From: RGIG8244 sp045639325
GTDB lineage: Bacteria > Verrucomicrobiota > Lentisphaeria > Victivallales > UBA1829
DNA length: 23,882 nucleotides
Direction of reading: 5' to 3'
Assembly: GCA_045639325.1 (NCBI GenBank)
Contig: JAZUCU010000016.1
Coordinates: 1 to 23,882 of the forward strand
A program made the translations under genes and the position numbers. This document shows positions 23,322 to 23,882 of this stretch, piece by piece. The notes beneath the pieces are model-generated. The model ran no database searches. It was not told the DNA's origin and saw nothing but the letters and a program-made list of their open reading frames with translations. How positions within the stretch are numbered: the stretch's first letter is position 1; each line of letters begins with the position of its first letter.

Positions 23322-23882
23322 TCATCTCAATTCGCGCATACTGAGCGGTTTGAAATTCTTCCGTGCTTCCGTGCGCTCTTTGCTGTCCGCAGAAAGATAT
23401 TTCCAACGGTTGAAGGCAAAGTCATGAGGAAAATAATTCTTCATCCAGGAATGTGTCAGAACAAATGCCACGGTGTGAGTTTCAAAGATCCAGGGGGCTT
23501 TGTCAATCAGATATTCCGACATCTTCCGGTATTTTTCGGCGCGTTCCGGCGTATCCTGCATGGGGAGAATCTCTTTATACATGGCATCAAATGCCGGATC
23601 GGTAAAAGCAATCCGGTTGCAGGAACCTGCATTGGGACCATAGAACAATTGTAAAAAATTCTCCGCATCCGGATAGTCACCCGTCCAGGAAAGACGGAAC
23701 ATTTGCACATCGCCACTGGAAAGTTTCTGGAAGAAACGGGGGCGGGTATTGAATTCCGGTTTGAGCTTGATCCCGATATTCCGCAAATCATTGGCAAACA
23801 ATTCGGCAGTCTGACGGTAGAAGGTATCGCTGCCGGTCTGGTCAAAAGTCAATTCCAGAGGTCTCTGCGTTTTGGGGTCGAT
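23322..23882 (-). CDS. ABC transporter solute-binding protein, family 5 (OppA/DppA-like), C-terminal part
   Basis: The frame is open to the right edge of the window, so only the last 186 residues are present. The pattern SSGDVQMFRLSWTGDYPDAE, followed by NFLQLFYGPNAG and ITFDPAF-type text (IAFTDPAFDAMY), is characteristic of family 5 solute-binding proteins that bind oligopeptides, dipeptides or, in some members, nickel or sugars. KAPWIFETHTVAFVLTHSW and WMKNYFPHDFAF near the end complete the lobe I closing segment. The binding specificity cannot be read from this part. An in-frame TTG at 23852 is not the start, as coding sequence continues upstream. The signal peptide and permease genes would be outside the window. 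Confidence 0.9.
   Translation of the reverse strand: MDPKTQRPLELTFDQTGSDTFYRQTAELFANDLRNIGIKLKPEFNTRPRFFQKLSSGDVQMFRLSWTGDYPDAENFLQLFYGPNAGSCNRIAFTDPAFDAMYKEILPMQDTPERAEKYRKMSEYLIDKAPWIFETHTVAFVLTHSWMKNYFPHDFAFNRWKYLSADSKERTEARKNFKPLSMRELR

Overview
The window looks like chromosomal DNA of a Lentisphaerota-type bacterium (Victivallis-like, probably gut-associated). This assignment is inferred from gene content and is not proven. The supporting genes are a membrane Ser/Thr kinase with ankyrin repeats, a GGGtGRT-family protein paired with a NifU-like scaffold, several TIM-barrel sugar isomerases, a GH35 beta-galactosidase and a sigma-54-type promoter. It is gene-dense and mostly housekeeping or carbohydrate metabolism. 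I found no tRNA, rRNA, CRISPR array, transposase or phage gene.

Layout. (1) 1-373: the C-terminal end of an RTX-repeat (calcium-binding) protein, closed by an intrinsic terminator. (2) 473-2624: a two-gene carbohydrate cassette, a TIM-barrel isomerase/epimerase and a sedoheptulokinase-like FGGY kinase. It converges on an rRNA pseudouridine synthase gene (2613-3368, minus). (3) 3518-6796: purQ, then a terminator, then a 791-residue receptor-like Ser/Thr kinase with a membrane segment and about 7.5 ankyrin repeats. (4) 6804-8416 (minus): a second sugar isomerase, a terminator, and a small exported PstS-like binding protein. (5) 8529-12646 (minus): NifU-like scaffold, GGGtGRT protein, a hairpin, der, and a SWIM zinc-finger gene coupled to der. 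(6) 12820-13899 (minus): a Gfo/Idh/MocA dehydrogenase with a good promoter and a strong terminator. (7) 14003-17370 (minus): a complete, tightly overlapping dTDP-L-rhamnose operon, rfbB-rfbA-rfbC-rfbD. (8) 17540-17911: a DUF486 membrane protein. (9) 18110-23264: fmdB-type zinc ribbon, htpG, dnaJ and a GH35 beta-galactosidase, preceded by a near-consensus sigma-54 promoter and an upstream palindrome. (10) 23322-23882 (minus): the C-terminus of an OppA-type solute-binding protein.

How the genes work together. The rfb operon makes dTDP-rhamnose for surface polysaccharide. The isomerase, FGGY kinase, Gfo/Idh and GH35 genes fit uptake and breakdown of plant or host glycans. HtpG and DnaJ are stress chaperones that appear to be placed under sigma-54 and an enhancer-binding activator, which is the most unusual regulatory signal here. 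The GGGtGRT/NifU-like pair, with its own good sigma-70-type promoter, is the best candidate for a poorly characterised system. Three terminators sit within about 30 bp of the next co-directional start codon, so attenuation or partial read-through is possible.
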